A stretch of DNA of 64,000 bases from an uncultured Bacteroidia bacterium (GTDB taxonomy: Bacteria > Bacteroidota > Bacteroidia > Bacteroidales > UBA932): assembly GCA_902794005.1 (NCBI GenBank), contig CADBFO010000003.1, positions 1 through 64,000 on the forward strand, read 5' to 3'. This document shows positions 8,053 to 16,244 of this stretch, piece by piece. The position numbers were made by a program, and so were the translations under genes. Position 1 is the stretch's first letter, and every line of letters begins with the position of its first letter. The notes beneath the pieces were generated by a model. That model was not told the origin of the DNA. It saw nothing but the letters and a program-made list of their open reading frames with translations, and did no database searches.

Positions 8053-8080
8053 GACGGCCCCAGGCGGGGCCGTCTTTTTT
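8053..8080 (+). terminator. Intrinsic terminator after the SusC/SusD/surface-protein unit
   Basis: GACGGCCCC (8053-8061), a 4-base loop, then GGGGCCGTC (8066-8074) gives a perfect 9-bp GC-rich stem followed by six Ts (8075-8080). This is a strong intrinsic terminator. It separates the uptake genes from the regulator and enzyme genes. Confidence 0.88.
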
Positions 8081-8120
8081 ATTTGTACTGAACTTTGATT
8101 TTTGATAAAAAACTGCGTGA

Positions 8121-8136
8121 TTTGCGCTTTTTGCGC
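8121..8136 (+). promoter_or_regulatory. Direct repeat TTTGCGC upstream of the regulator promoter
   Basis: TTTGCGC at 8121-8127 and again at 8130-8136 (9-bp period), followed by the palindrome CTGCGCAG at 8143-8150. This lies just upstream of the -33 region, where an AraC-type activator could bind. The same heptamer is part of the palindrome at 217-226. Confidence 0.35.
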
Positions 8137-8153
8137 CATATTCTGCGCAGGTG

Positions 8154-8186
8154 CTTGCCATTTTAGGGAGGGTTTTCTTAAATTTG
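8154..8186 (+). promoter_or_regulatory. Promoter of the regulator and enzyme operon
   Basis: CTTG (8154-8157), a 21-bp spacer, then TAAATTTG (8179-8186), a perfect Bacteroidota -7 box. The start codon of the regulator is 30 bp downstream. No further terminator is seen until far into the enzyme genes, so this may be the main promoter for the regulator and the genes after it. Confidence 0.65.
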
Positions 8187-8215
8187 TAAGAAACGAACCA
8201 CAACACTAAAACAGC

Positions 8216-9394
8216 ATGGCACGTGTTCTCATGATGACAGACTTCTCGGAGTCTTATGCCAACAAACTTTTGGGAGGCATCATGCGGTTTTCGCATGAAC
8301 ACGAACCCTGGGCAGTTTGCAAAGTTCCCCTTTCCCTTCGGGACAGCGGCCGTATGCAGGAAGTGGTGGATTTTGCCACCACATGGAAGGCCGACGCTAT
8401 CATCGGCCAGTTCCATAACAACGACAACGTAAACGCTTTTCTGGAACGAGGCATCATTACCCTTGCACAGGATTTCGAGCAACGGTTCCCGAATCTGATC
8501 AACATCAGCGGCGACTATCTTCTCTCCGGAGAAATGGCGGCCGACTATTTCATCGAGAAAGGAGTCCGTTGTTTCGCGTTCTATGGTATCCGGGGCATGG
8601 TTTGGTCGGAAGAGCGCCTGGAAGGGTTCTCGAACCGCATTAGGGAACGTCTTCCGGAAGCACAGTTCTCTGTCCGTATGAAAACGGGACCGCAGGAGGT
8701 CTGGTGGTACGACACAGCCAGCCTCACGGAATGGCTTTCCGGGCTTCCCAAGCCGGTGGCCATCCTGGGTTGTGACGACAACATCGCTTACCAGATTATC
8801 GAAGCCGTCTCGCAGATGGACCGTCCGGACGTGCGTATTCCGGATGATATTCTGGTGATGGGCGTGGACAACGACGCTTCCGTCTGCCAGTTGTGTTCTC
8901 CCCAACTCACCTCCATCAATCAGGATGTCGAGCAGGCCGGTTATCAGGTGGCCGCCTTCATCGAGGAACTGATGGCTTTCCCGGCCGAGGAACGCCGGCT
9001 CCACTACCGGGATATCGTCGTCAGGCCGACTTACATCACCACCCGGCAAAGCACAGATGCCTTTATCCACCAGAACCCGTATGTCTCCAAGATCATGTAC
9101 TATGTGAACGAGAACCTGCAGAACCGAATCAAGGTGGAGAGCCTGGTGGACCAGGTCCCCATGAGCCGCCGCATGCTGGAAACCATGTTCGCGCGGGAAA
9201 CGGGCATCTCCCTTTACCAATATATCATCCGGGCGCGTGTGAACCGGATGAAAGACCTTATCAATGCCGGCCATTCGCCTCTTCAGGCGGCCGACGTACT
9301 GGGGACGGAATACAAAATCATCGCCCGTAATTTCAAGAATCTCACCGGCATGACGCCGGCCGAATATGCCAAGAAACAATCAAACTCCCAATAG
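8216..9394 (+). CDS. XylR-type transcriptional regulator (sugar-binding domain plus AraC DNA-binding domain)
   Basis: 392 residues without a signal peptide, so cytoplasmic. Residues about 1-275 form a LacI/periplasmic-binding-protein-like sensor: MARVLMMTDFSESYANKLL at the start, then PVAILGCDDNIAYQIIEA and the LacI-like VMGVDNDASVCQLCSPQLTSI. Residues about 285-388 are two AraC helix-turn-helix units (VPMSRRMLETMFARETG; LINAGHSPLQAADVLGTEYK, then FKNLTGMTPAEYAKK). XylR of E. coli has this architecture, with an intracellular sugar as inducer. It lies between the terminated susCD unit and the enzyme genes and is 1 bp from the next gene, so it is probably the locus regulator and autoregulated. 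The effector cannot be told from sequence. No hybrid two-component or SusR-type regulator is present in the window. Confidence 0.88.
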   Translation: MARVLMMTDFSESYANKLLGGIMRFSHEHEPWAVCKVPLSLRDSGRMQEVVDFATTWKADAIIGQFHNNDNVNAFLERGIITLAQDFEQRFPNLINISGDYLLSGEMAADYFIEKGVRCFAFYGIRGMVWSEERLEGFSNRIRERLPEAQFSVRMKTGPQEVWWYDTASLTEWLSGLPKPVAILGCDDNIAYQIIEAVSQMDRPDVRIPDDILVMGVDNDASVCQLCSPQLTSINQDVEQAGYQVAAFIEELMAFPAEERRLHYRDIVVRPTYITTRQSTDAFIHQNPYVSKIMYYVNENLQNRIKVESLVDQVPMSRRMLETMFARETGISLYQYIIRARVNRMKDLINAGHSPLQAADVLGTEYKIIARNFKNLTGMTPAEYAKKQSNSQ

Positions 9395-9395
9395 T

Positions 9396-10946
9396 ATGAA
9401 AAGAATTGCGCTTGCCTTTACAGCAGCACTCATGATGCTGGTATCCTGTAACAAAGGGGACGACGATCCCCGTCTTGTCATCATCACATTCGACGGCCTG
9501 CGCTGGCAGGAACTCTTCTCCGGGGCCGATGAATCCCTGGTGGGCGACACCCGTTTCGTGAGCAATCCCGAAGCCCTCAAGGCCGCTTACTGGCGGGATA
9601 CGCCCGAGGAGCGCCGCGAGGCACTCATGCCTTTTGTCTGGAAGTACGTTCCGCAGCACGGTTATCTCATCGGCAACCGTGACAAGGAGAGCATGATGAC
9701 GGTGGCCAATACCATGAATTTTTCCTATCCCGGCTACAGCGAGATGTTCTGCGGCTGGCCCGATGACGAGCGCATCAACAGCAACGACCCAAATCCCAAC
9801 CCCAACACCAGTGTGCTGGAAGTGGCCAACCGGGATCCCCGCTACAAGGGAAGCGTAATGATGTACTCCTCCTGGGAAAGCATCCGTTATGCCGTGAACA
9901 ATGAGCGTGGCGGTTTCCCCGGCTGCGTGGCCGATGAAAAACCTTATGTGAACACCGTCGGCGCCCAGGTCCTTTATGAAATCAACCAGTGGCAGAACGG
10001 AAAAACCGAGGAGTGCCCGGACTATTTCACCTATGGCTATGCCTTGGAAACTCTGACCAGTGCGCATCCCAAGGTGTTCTATGTGGGCTTCGGGGATCCC
10101 GACGAGTTTGCCCACGCCGGAGAGTATGACCGTTACCTCCAGTCCCTCAACGAGGGAGACACTTACATCCGCCGCATTGTGGAAACCTGCGAGGCTGATC
10201 CTTTCTACAAAGGGAAGACCACCTATCTTCTCACCTGCGACCACGGCCGCGGCCTGGGTCCCAAGTTCACGGGCCACGGCGGGAACATCCGTCCTTCCCG
10301 TGAGACCTGGTTCATCGCCTTTGGAAAGGGCGTTCCCGTAAAGGGCGAGACCACTCACAACGGCCCTTTCTTCAACAAGCAGTTCGCCGCCACCATCGCG
10401 GACATCCTGGGCATTGAATTCACTCCGGACAACGGCGAAAAGTGCGAACCGTTCAATCCCGACTTCTACAAGGAGCCTGAGGCGCCGGTGGCATCGGCCA
10501 GTTTCGAGGCGGTGGATGCCAAGCCCAAAGGCCATGGCCTCCGTTATACCTATTATGAAGGAGACATCATGAGCGTTCCCGAGATGCTGGCCTGCCCGGT
10601 AAAAGCCAAGGGCATCACTCCGGAATTCAGTACGGCCGTCAAAAAGACGGAAGACCATTTCGGCATCGTATTCGAAGGCCTCATGAAAATCGAGAAGGGA
10701 GGGCTATATCTTCTCTCATCGGCCACCGACGACGGCAGCATCTTCTTCCTGGACGGGCAGAAACTCTTCGATATCGACCGGGACGGCGGCGGCTACAAAG
10801 GCGCCTGGATTAACCTGGCTCCGGGTTATCACCGCATTGAGTTGCAGTATTGGGAGAATTACGGCGGTGAAAACATCGAGATAGGCCTGGACGGAGAAGG
10901 CATAACCTATGAAAACCTTCCTGCGAGCATGCTCTTTTATGAGTAG
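9396..10946 (+). CDS. Alkaline phosphatase-superfamily lipoprotein with C-terminal PA14-like domain
   Basis: 516 residues from the ATG at 9396; the lipobox MLVSC puts the Cys near residue 18. The catalytic domain (about 25-370) has the superfamily's metal-site pattern: VIITFDGLRWQ near the start, a likely Ser nucleophile in NFSYPGYSEM (about 108-117), DPDEFAHAG, and TCDHGRG with a following His in TGHGG. This is the phosphodiesterase/phosphatase branch: the C/S-x-P-x-R sulfatase motif is missing. Residues about 375-516 are a PA14-like beta-domain (DDGSIFFLDGQKLF, YHRIELQYWEN) close in sequence to the end of the GH3 at 16245-18920. It may remove phosphate groups from glycans on the cell surface or in the periplasm. 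It starts 1 bp after the regulator and overlaps the next gene by 8 bp. Confidence 0.8.
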   Translation: MKRIALAFTAALMMLVSCNKGDDDPRLVIITFDGLRWQELFSGADESLVGDTRFVSNPEALKAAYWRDTPEERREALMPFVWKYVPQHGYLIGNRDKESMMTVANTMNFSYPGYSEMFCGWPDDERINSNDPNPNPNTSVLEVANRDPRYKGSVMMYSSWESIRYAVNNERGGFPGCVADEKPYVNTVGAQVLYEINQWQNGKTEECPDYFTYGYALETLTSAHPKVFYVGFGDPDEFAHAGEYDRYLQSLNEGDTYIRRIVETCEADPFYKGKTTYLLTCDHGRGLGPKFTGHGGNIRPSRETWFIAFGKGVPVKGETTHNGPFFNKQFAATIADILGIEFTPDNGEKCEPFNPDFYKEPEAPVASASFEAVDAKPKGHGLRYTYYEGDIMSVPEMLACPVKAKGITPEFSTAVKKTEDHFGIVFEGLMKIEKGGLYLLSSATDDGSIFFLDGQKLFDIDRDGGGYKGAWINLAPGYHRIELQYWENYGGENIEIGLDGEGITYENLPASMLFYE

Positions 10947-13773
10947 CAGGCCCTTCATATCCGCTCTGTTCGCATTGGCTCTTGTTTCCTGTGCAGGAGA
11001 GCAGGAGCCGGCCGGTCTTGTAAACGTATTCAACGGAACGGGTTTCGTAGGCAATACCTATCCCGGCGCCACGCTCCCGTACGGAATGGTTCAGCTGAGT
11101 CCGGACACCGACGTAAACTCGGCCTCCGGTTACCGGTATGCCGATGACAAAATCTTGGGATTCAGTCACAACCACCTCTCCGGAACCGGTTGTCCGGATC
11201 TCGGAGACTTTCTGGTGACCCCCGGCCTGGACAGCGTGGAACCGCTCCCGTTGAATCATCGGAACGAAACTGCCGGTCCCGGCTACTATAAAGTGACATT
11301 CCCCGAAAAGGGCATTACGGCCGAATTGACGGCGACGGAGCGTACCGGTGTGCACCGTTACCGTTTCAGCGGCCGCGGAAAGCGCCTGATCAGCATCAAT
11401 ACGCTGTCCTGCGTGGGAGGCTGGTGCACTCCGATTGAAATGGAAATCCGCACGGAGGGGGAGGAGATTCTGGCCCACCGCCGCGTGAACGGCTGGGCCG
11501 ACGGGCGCGACTCCTATCTCTCGGCCGTCTTTTCGGCCCCTTTCGAGAAGGCAGAGGAAACATCCAAGGGTATTCTGACTTTCACTTTTGCCGATGACCT
11601 GAAAGAGGTGACGCTCATTGCCGGTCTCTCCGGCGTTTCCCTCGAAGGTGCCCGTAAAAACCGACTGGCCGAGACGGAAGGCGAGAGTTTCGACAGCATT
11701 CTGGCCAAAGCGCAGGATTGTTGGAACCGGGCCCTGGGCCGCATCCGGGTGAAGGGCGGCCCGGCCGATGTCTTCTACACCAACCTCTACCATACTTACA
11801 TCACCCCCAACCGGATCGATGACGTGGACGGCTGGTACAGGGATCAGTCGGCCCGGAACAGGCAGTTGGAGAAGGGACATCATTTTTACTCCACGCTTTC
11901 CATCTGGGACACCTTCCGCAGCTGGAATCCGCTCCAGACCCTTATGGCCCCGGAGATGGTCGGCGACATGGTGTGCAGCATGCTGGACCAGTACCGCTGC
12001 CGGGGAGAACTGCCCGTCTGGCCGCTTGCGAGCGATGAAACCGGCTGCATGATTGGCTACCACAGCGTTTCGGTCATCGCCGACGCCTGGCTTCGCGGTA
12101 TCCGCGGTTTTGACGGCGAGAAGGCCCTGGAAGCCATGATTGTCTCTTCCAACAGGAACAACGTCAATGCTTCGGAGTTGTACAACACCTTCGGCTATAT
12201 CCCGGCCGACATGAAGGTGGAATCCGTTTCCCAGACGCTGGAATTCTGCTACGATGACTGGTGCATCGCCCGCATGGCAGAGTCCTTGGGGCACGCCGAC
12301 ATCGCTGAGGAATACGATGCGCGGGCCCTTCGCTACCGCGCTCTCTTCGACCCCAACACCGGCTTTTTCCGCGGAAAGAAGGCCGACGGAAACTGGGTTG
12401 AACCGCTGGAACCGCTGCTCCGGAGCCGGGATTTCACCGAGGCTTCGCCCTGGCATTACCGTTTCTTCGTCCCGCACGACATGGCCGGTCTGCAGGCCCT
12501 GATGGGCGGCCGGGAACCTTTGTACGCTGCGCTGGATTCCCTCTTTACCTACAAGCCCGAGGGACAGAAGTCGGTGGACGAGGGCATCGGCGGCATTATC
12601 GGCCAGTATGCCCATGGCAACGAACCCAGCCACAACATGGCCTGGCTGTTCAATTATGTGGAGGCGCCCTCCCGTACGCAGGAGGTGGTCCGCGAAATCC
12701 TCACGAAACTTTACACTACGGCCCCCGACGGAATCTGCGGAAACGAGGACTGCGGTCAGATGAGCGCCTGGTATGTCCTGGGCGCCCTGGGCCTGTACCC
12801 CGTGTGCCCCGGTACCGGCGAGTATCAGTTGACAGCGCCGCTCTTCAAGGAAATCACGGTGGAACTCGGGAATGGCAACATCTTGATAATCAAGGCCGAT
12901 CATCCGGAGTATGCCTATGTGTCGGATATTACGCTGAACGGAGCGCCGGTGCTGCGGAACTTCCTTACGTATGAGGAGATTATGGCCGGCGGCATCCTGG
13001 AATACAAGTTGTCGGCCCGCCCGGACCACGGACGGGACAAGTTGCCGGCCGCCTATTCCCTCACGCATGAAGAGGTGGTGTGCCCGGTGGCTATCCTCGG
13101 CGACATCATCCTGTTTCCGGAAGAGGCTGAGATTACCCTGCAAACCCGTACGGAGGGCGCATCCATCCACTATACGCTGGACGGAAGCGAACCCACGGCG
13201 GACAGTCCCCTTTACACGCAGCCTTTCACCATCCGGGAATCGGCCCCCATCCGGGCCCGTGCTTTCAAAGAGGGGATGGAACCTTCCTTCGTGACTTCCC
13301 GCACGGCGCACAAACTTCTTTTCCACGCTGCAACAGACCGCATGGACATGAAGTCCGGCTGCCGTTACACCTACCATGCCGCGAATTTCGTTGCCCTGAG
13401 ACAGATTGAGGAAGACCCGGCCGAGGCCACCGGCACCATGCCGTTCCCTTCCATCGCAGGTGCCCCGGACCAGGACCATTTTGCCTACTGCTTCTACGGA
13501 TACATCGACATTCCGGAGGACGGGATCTGGTCTTTCTATACCAAGAGCGATGACGGCAGTTCCCTCTATATCGACGGAACCATGGTGGTGGGGAACGACG
13601 GCTCGCACAGTGCGGTGGAGGCCGTTGGACGCATCCCGCTCCAGAAGGGGCTGCATGCCTATAAACTTCTCTATTTTGAGGATTATGAAGGGCAGTCCCT
13701 GGAATGGGGCTGGAAAGCCCCTTCGGCCCGGACGTACTCAATCATTCCCGCCAACCGGCTTTTTTACCGATAA
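10939..13773 (+). CDS. GH92 alpha-mannosidase with CHB_HEX_C-like and PA14-like C-terminal domains
   Basis: 944 residues from the ATG at 10939, which overlaps the previous stop and gives a lipoprotein signal ending LALVSC (Cys 18); an ATG at 10909 is in frame. GH92 signatures run through residues about 25-705: GTGFVGNTYPGATLPYGMVQ, GFSHNHLSGTG, YAHGNEPSHNMAWL and GNEDCGQMSAWYVLGALG (about 600-617). GH92 enzymes are calcium-dependent exo-alpha-mannosidases. Residues about 715-800 are a chitobiase C-terminal-like Ig domain (IHYTLDGSEPTADSPLYTQP), and about 805-944 a PA14-like lectin domain (DDGSSLYIDGTMVV). The same three-domain plan recurs in the GH92 at 50642. Typical GH92 proteins stop near 740 residues, so the last 200 are additions. 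Confidence 0.93.
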   Translation: MSSRPFISALFALALVSCAGEQEPAGLVNVFNGTGFVGNTYPGATLPYGMVQLSPDTDVNSASGYRYADDKILGFSHNHLSGTGCPDLGDFLVTPGLDSVEPLPLNHRNETAGPGYYKVTFPEKGITAELTATERTGVHRYRFSGRGKRLISINTLSCVGGWCTPIEMEIRTEGEEILAHRRVNGWADGRDSYLSAVFSAPFEKAEETSKGILTFTFADDLKEVTLIAGLSGVSLEGARKNRLAETEGESFDSILAKAQDCWNRALGRIRVKGGPADVFYTNLYHTYITPNRIDDVDGWYRDQSARNRQLEKGHHFYSTLSIWDTFRSWNPLQTLMAPEMVGDMVCSMLDQYRCRGELPVWPLASDETGCMIGYHSVSVIADAWLRGIRGFDGEKALEAMIVSSNRNNVNASELYNTFGYIPADMKVESVSQTLEFCYDDWCIARMAESLGHADIAEEYDARALRYRALFDPNTGFFRGKKADGNWVEPLEPLLRSRDFTEASPWHYRFFVPHDMAGLQALMGGREPLYAALDSLFTYKPEGQKSVDEGIGGIIGQYAHGNEPSHNMAWLFNYVEAPSRTQEVVREILTKLYTTAPDGICGNEDCGQMSAWYVLGALGLYPVCPGTGEYQLTAPLFKEITVELGNGNILIIKADHPEYAYVSDITLNGAPVLRNFLTYEEIMAGGILEYKLSARPDHGRDKLPAAYSLTHEEVVCPVAILGDIILFPEEAEITLQTRTEGASIHYTLDGSEPTADSPLYTQPFTIRESAPIRARAFKEGMEPSFVTSRTAHKLLFHAATDRMDMKSGCRYTYHAANFVALRQIEEDPAEATGTMPFPSIAGAPDQDHFAYCFYGYIDIPEDGIWSFYTKSDDGSSLYIDGTMVVGNDGSHSAVEAVGRIPLQKGLHAYKLLYFEDYEGQSLEWGWKAPSARTYSIIPANRLFYR

Positions 13774-13776
13774 ACC

Positions 13777-16230
13777 ATGAAAAAACTTGTCCTGTCAACT
13801 GCTTTTGTCCTTTTATCTTTGGCGGCCCCGGCACAGGGATTTGCCGACAGGGAAGCGTACTACCGGGAGCTCCTGCGGCAGATGACACCGGAGGAGAAAG
13901 CCTATCTGCTGATGGGAGACGGCGGGGTTCCCCGCCTGGGCGTTCCCGAGTTCGGTATGGATGACGGAGCCAGGGGGCCGCATACATGGGAAGGCTCCAC
14001 CGGCTTTCCTTGCGGCCTGGGCCAGTCATCGGCCTGGAATCCGGAATTGATGTTCCGGGCCGGGCAGGTGATGGGCGAAGAGGCGCGGGCCCTGGGCAAG
14101 ACGGTCCTGTTGGGCCCCGGCGTCAATATCCTCCGGGACCCGCTGGGAGGCAGATTTTTCGAATACTACACGGAAGACCCTTATCTGAACGGGGCGATGG
14201 CCGTCCCGATGGTGCAGGGCCTCCAGAGCATGGGGGTCGCAGCCTGCCTCAAGCATTATGCCTGCAACAACCGGGAGTCCAACCGGAATTTCTACTACTC
14301 CGTTGTCGATGAACGCACGTTGCATGAGATTTATCTCCCTGTCTATAAGGCGGCGGTGCAGAAGGGGCATGTCTGGACCATCATGACATCGGCCAATGGC
14401 ATTAACTTCGAGTATGTGAGCGACAGCCGGAAAATGCTCACGGACATTCTCAAGGACCAGTGGGGCTTCGACGGCTTTGTCATGACCGACTGGCTGCAGA
14501 CCCGCACCACAGAAAAGGCCATTTCGGCCGGCCTGGACAAATCCATGCCGGGCTGGGAGGATTGTCTCTACGGCAGGGCGCTGCTCCAGGCGTTGAAAAA
14601 AGGCACAGTCCGGGAGAGTTTCATGGACGACAAGGTGCTCCGCATCCTTCGGATTTGCGACCGGGTGGGGCTGCTGGAAGGCTCTCCCGCCAAGGTTCCC
14701 GCGGACTGCAAGGTCCTTACGCCGGAACATGTGGCGGTGGCGAGGGAAATGGCGCAGGAAAGCATTGTGCTCCTGAAAAATGAAGGAGGGCTTCTGCCGC
14801 TGGACCCCGGAAAGGTGCGCCGCATCCTGGTGACGGGCCCCAACGCCACCCTGCGAACCTGCGAAATCGCCATGGGCGGCAGTTCCTGGATGTATTCTCC
14901 GGGCGAAGTGACCATCCTGGACGGCCTTCGGAAGACTTACCGGAAAGTGGACTGGTTTGACTGGAAATCTTTGGGCGGCTTCCGGGAAATCGAGGCTCCC
15001 GTGCATGCCCGCTACTATAAAAAAGGCCTGGAGGAGCCCGCTGTCGAGCGGACCGAGGATGGCATCAACTTCATGTGGGAAATGCGTTCTCCCGATGCTT
15101 CTATCCCGGTGCAGGAGTGGACCGAGGCGCGCTTCGATTTCACCTTTACGGCACCGGCCGACGGAAAATACACGTTCCGCTTCACTTCCGGCGGCGGCCA
15201 CGTGAGCGCCTACAACGGTTCGTGGGAAGGGGCTCCGGTCGTTTTTATCCGGGGAGACCAGAAGATTGCCGGGACCCCCATGGGCACGGTGGATCTTAAA
15301 AAGGGACAGGACTATCATCTGTGCATCGTTTTTGAAAAGACGGAAGGGGACGCCTCCCTCCATGTGGAATATTCTACGCCGGAATCGGAAGGGGCTCCCG
15401 CCCGTCTGGCGGCCCTGGAAAAGGCGGCTCGGAAGGCCGATGCCGTCATTTTCGTGGGGGGCTTGGACATGAACCTGGATACCGAAGGCCGGGACCGGAT
15501 TACGATGCTGTTCCCTCAATTGCAGCAGGAAGCAATCCTGCGGCTGGTGAAGGCGAATCCCCGGACGGTGGTCACCCTCATGAACGGTTCTCCGGTAGAA
15601 CTGGGAGGCTGGCTTCCGGAAGCCCCTGCCGTCCTGGAGGCCTGGTATGGCGGAATCGAGGCCGGAACGGCCGTGGCCGATATTATCAGCGGGAAAGTGA
15701 ACCCCAGCGGCCATCTGACCTTCACCTGGCCCAAGCATTACGAGGATACGCCCATCCGGCGTCTGGGCTGGGAGAACCAGGACCTGATTTATTTCACGGA
15801 CAGCCTGAATGTGGGCTACCGATATTACGACAGCAAGGGCGTGGAACCGGAATTTCCCTTCGGCCACGGCCTTAGTTATACTTCCTTCGATTATGGGAAT
15901 CTGCGGCTGGAGAAGGAGGGTGATGCCGCCTTCCGGGGAACGCTGACGGTGCGCAATACCGGCTCCCGGTCCGGAAAGGAAGTGGTGCAGGTCTATATCC
16001 GCCCGCTGGAGCCGTCTGTAGAGCGTCCCGTGCATGAATTGAAGGCCTTCTGCAAGGTGGAGGTCCCTTCCGGCGGTTCTGCGGAGGCCACCTTCACCCT
16101 GGAACCGGACGCCTTCTCCATCTATGATGTCATGCTTCCCGGCTGGCGAGTGGATCCGGGCCGGTATGTGATTGAGATTGGACGCGATTCCCGCCATATC
16201 GAATTGACAGAAACCGTAGTTGTAAAATGA
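13777..16230 (+). CDS. GH3 glycosidase with PA14 insertion
   Basis: 817 residues with a Sec signal (cleavage near APAQ, residue 20). The (beta/alpha)8 domain carries EFGMDDGARGPH, GPGVNILRDPLGGRFFEYYTEDP and the nucleophile Asp in FVMTDWLQT (about 237). The second domain (NEGGLLPLDP) is interrupted by a PA14 domain (about 430-540, YTFRFTSGGGHVSAYNGSW) and resumes at AVIFVGGLDMNLDTEGRDR. A fibronectin-III-like end (FGHGLSYTSFDYG, EVVQVYIRP) closes it. Beta-glucosidases and beta-xylosidases with a PA14 insert share this layout. The sugar cannot be read from the sequence. It begins 3 bp after the GH92 stop codon. Confidence 0.9.
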   Translation: MKKLVLSTAFVLLSLAAPAQGFADREAYYRELLRQMTPEEKAYLLMGDGGVPRLGVPEFGMDDGARGPHTWEGSTGFPCGLGQSSAWNPELMFRAGQVMGEEARALGKTVLLGPGVNILRDPLGGRFFEYYTEDPYLNGAMAVPMVQGLQSMGVAACLKHYACNNRESNRNFYYSVVDERTLHEIYLPVYKAAVQKGHVWTIMTSANGINFEYVSDSRKMLTDILKDQWGFDGFVMTDWLQTRTTEKAISAGLDKSMPGWEDCLYGRALLQALKKGTVRESFMDDKVLRILRICDRVGLLEGSPAKVPADCKVLTPEHVAVAREMAQESIVLLKNEGGLLPLDPGKVRRILVTGPNATLRTCEIAMGGSSWMYSPGEVTILDGLRKTYRKVDWFDWKSLGGFREIEAPVHARYYKKGLEEPAVERTEDGINFMWEMRSPDASIPVQEWTEARFDFTFTAPADGKYTFRFTSGGGHVSAYNGSWEGAPVVFIRGDQKIAGTPMGTVDLKKGQDYHLCIVFEKTEGDASLHVEYSTPESEGAPARLAALEKAARKADAVIFVGGLDMNLDTEGRDRITMLFPQLQQEAILRLVKANPRTVVTLMNGSPVELGGWLPEAPAVLEAWYGGIEAGTAVADIISGKVNPSGHLTFTWPKHYEDTPIRRLGWENQDLIYFTDSLNVGYRYYDSKGVEPEFPFGHGLSYTSFDYGNLRLEKEGDAAFRGTLTVRNTGSRSGKEVVQVYIRPLEPSVERPVHELKAFCKVEVPSGGSAEATFTLEPDAFSIYDVMLPGWRVDPGRYVIEIGRDSRHIELTETVVVK

Positions 16231-16244
16231 TAAACCCTTTGTTC

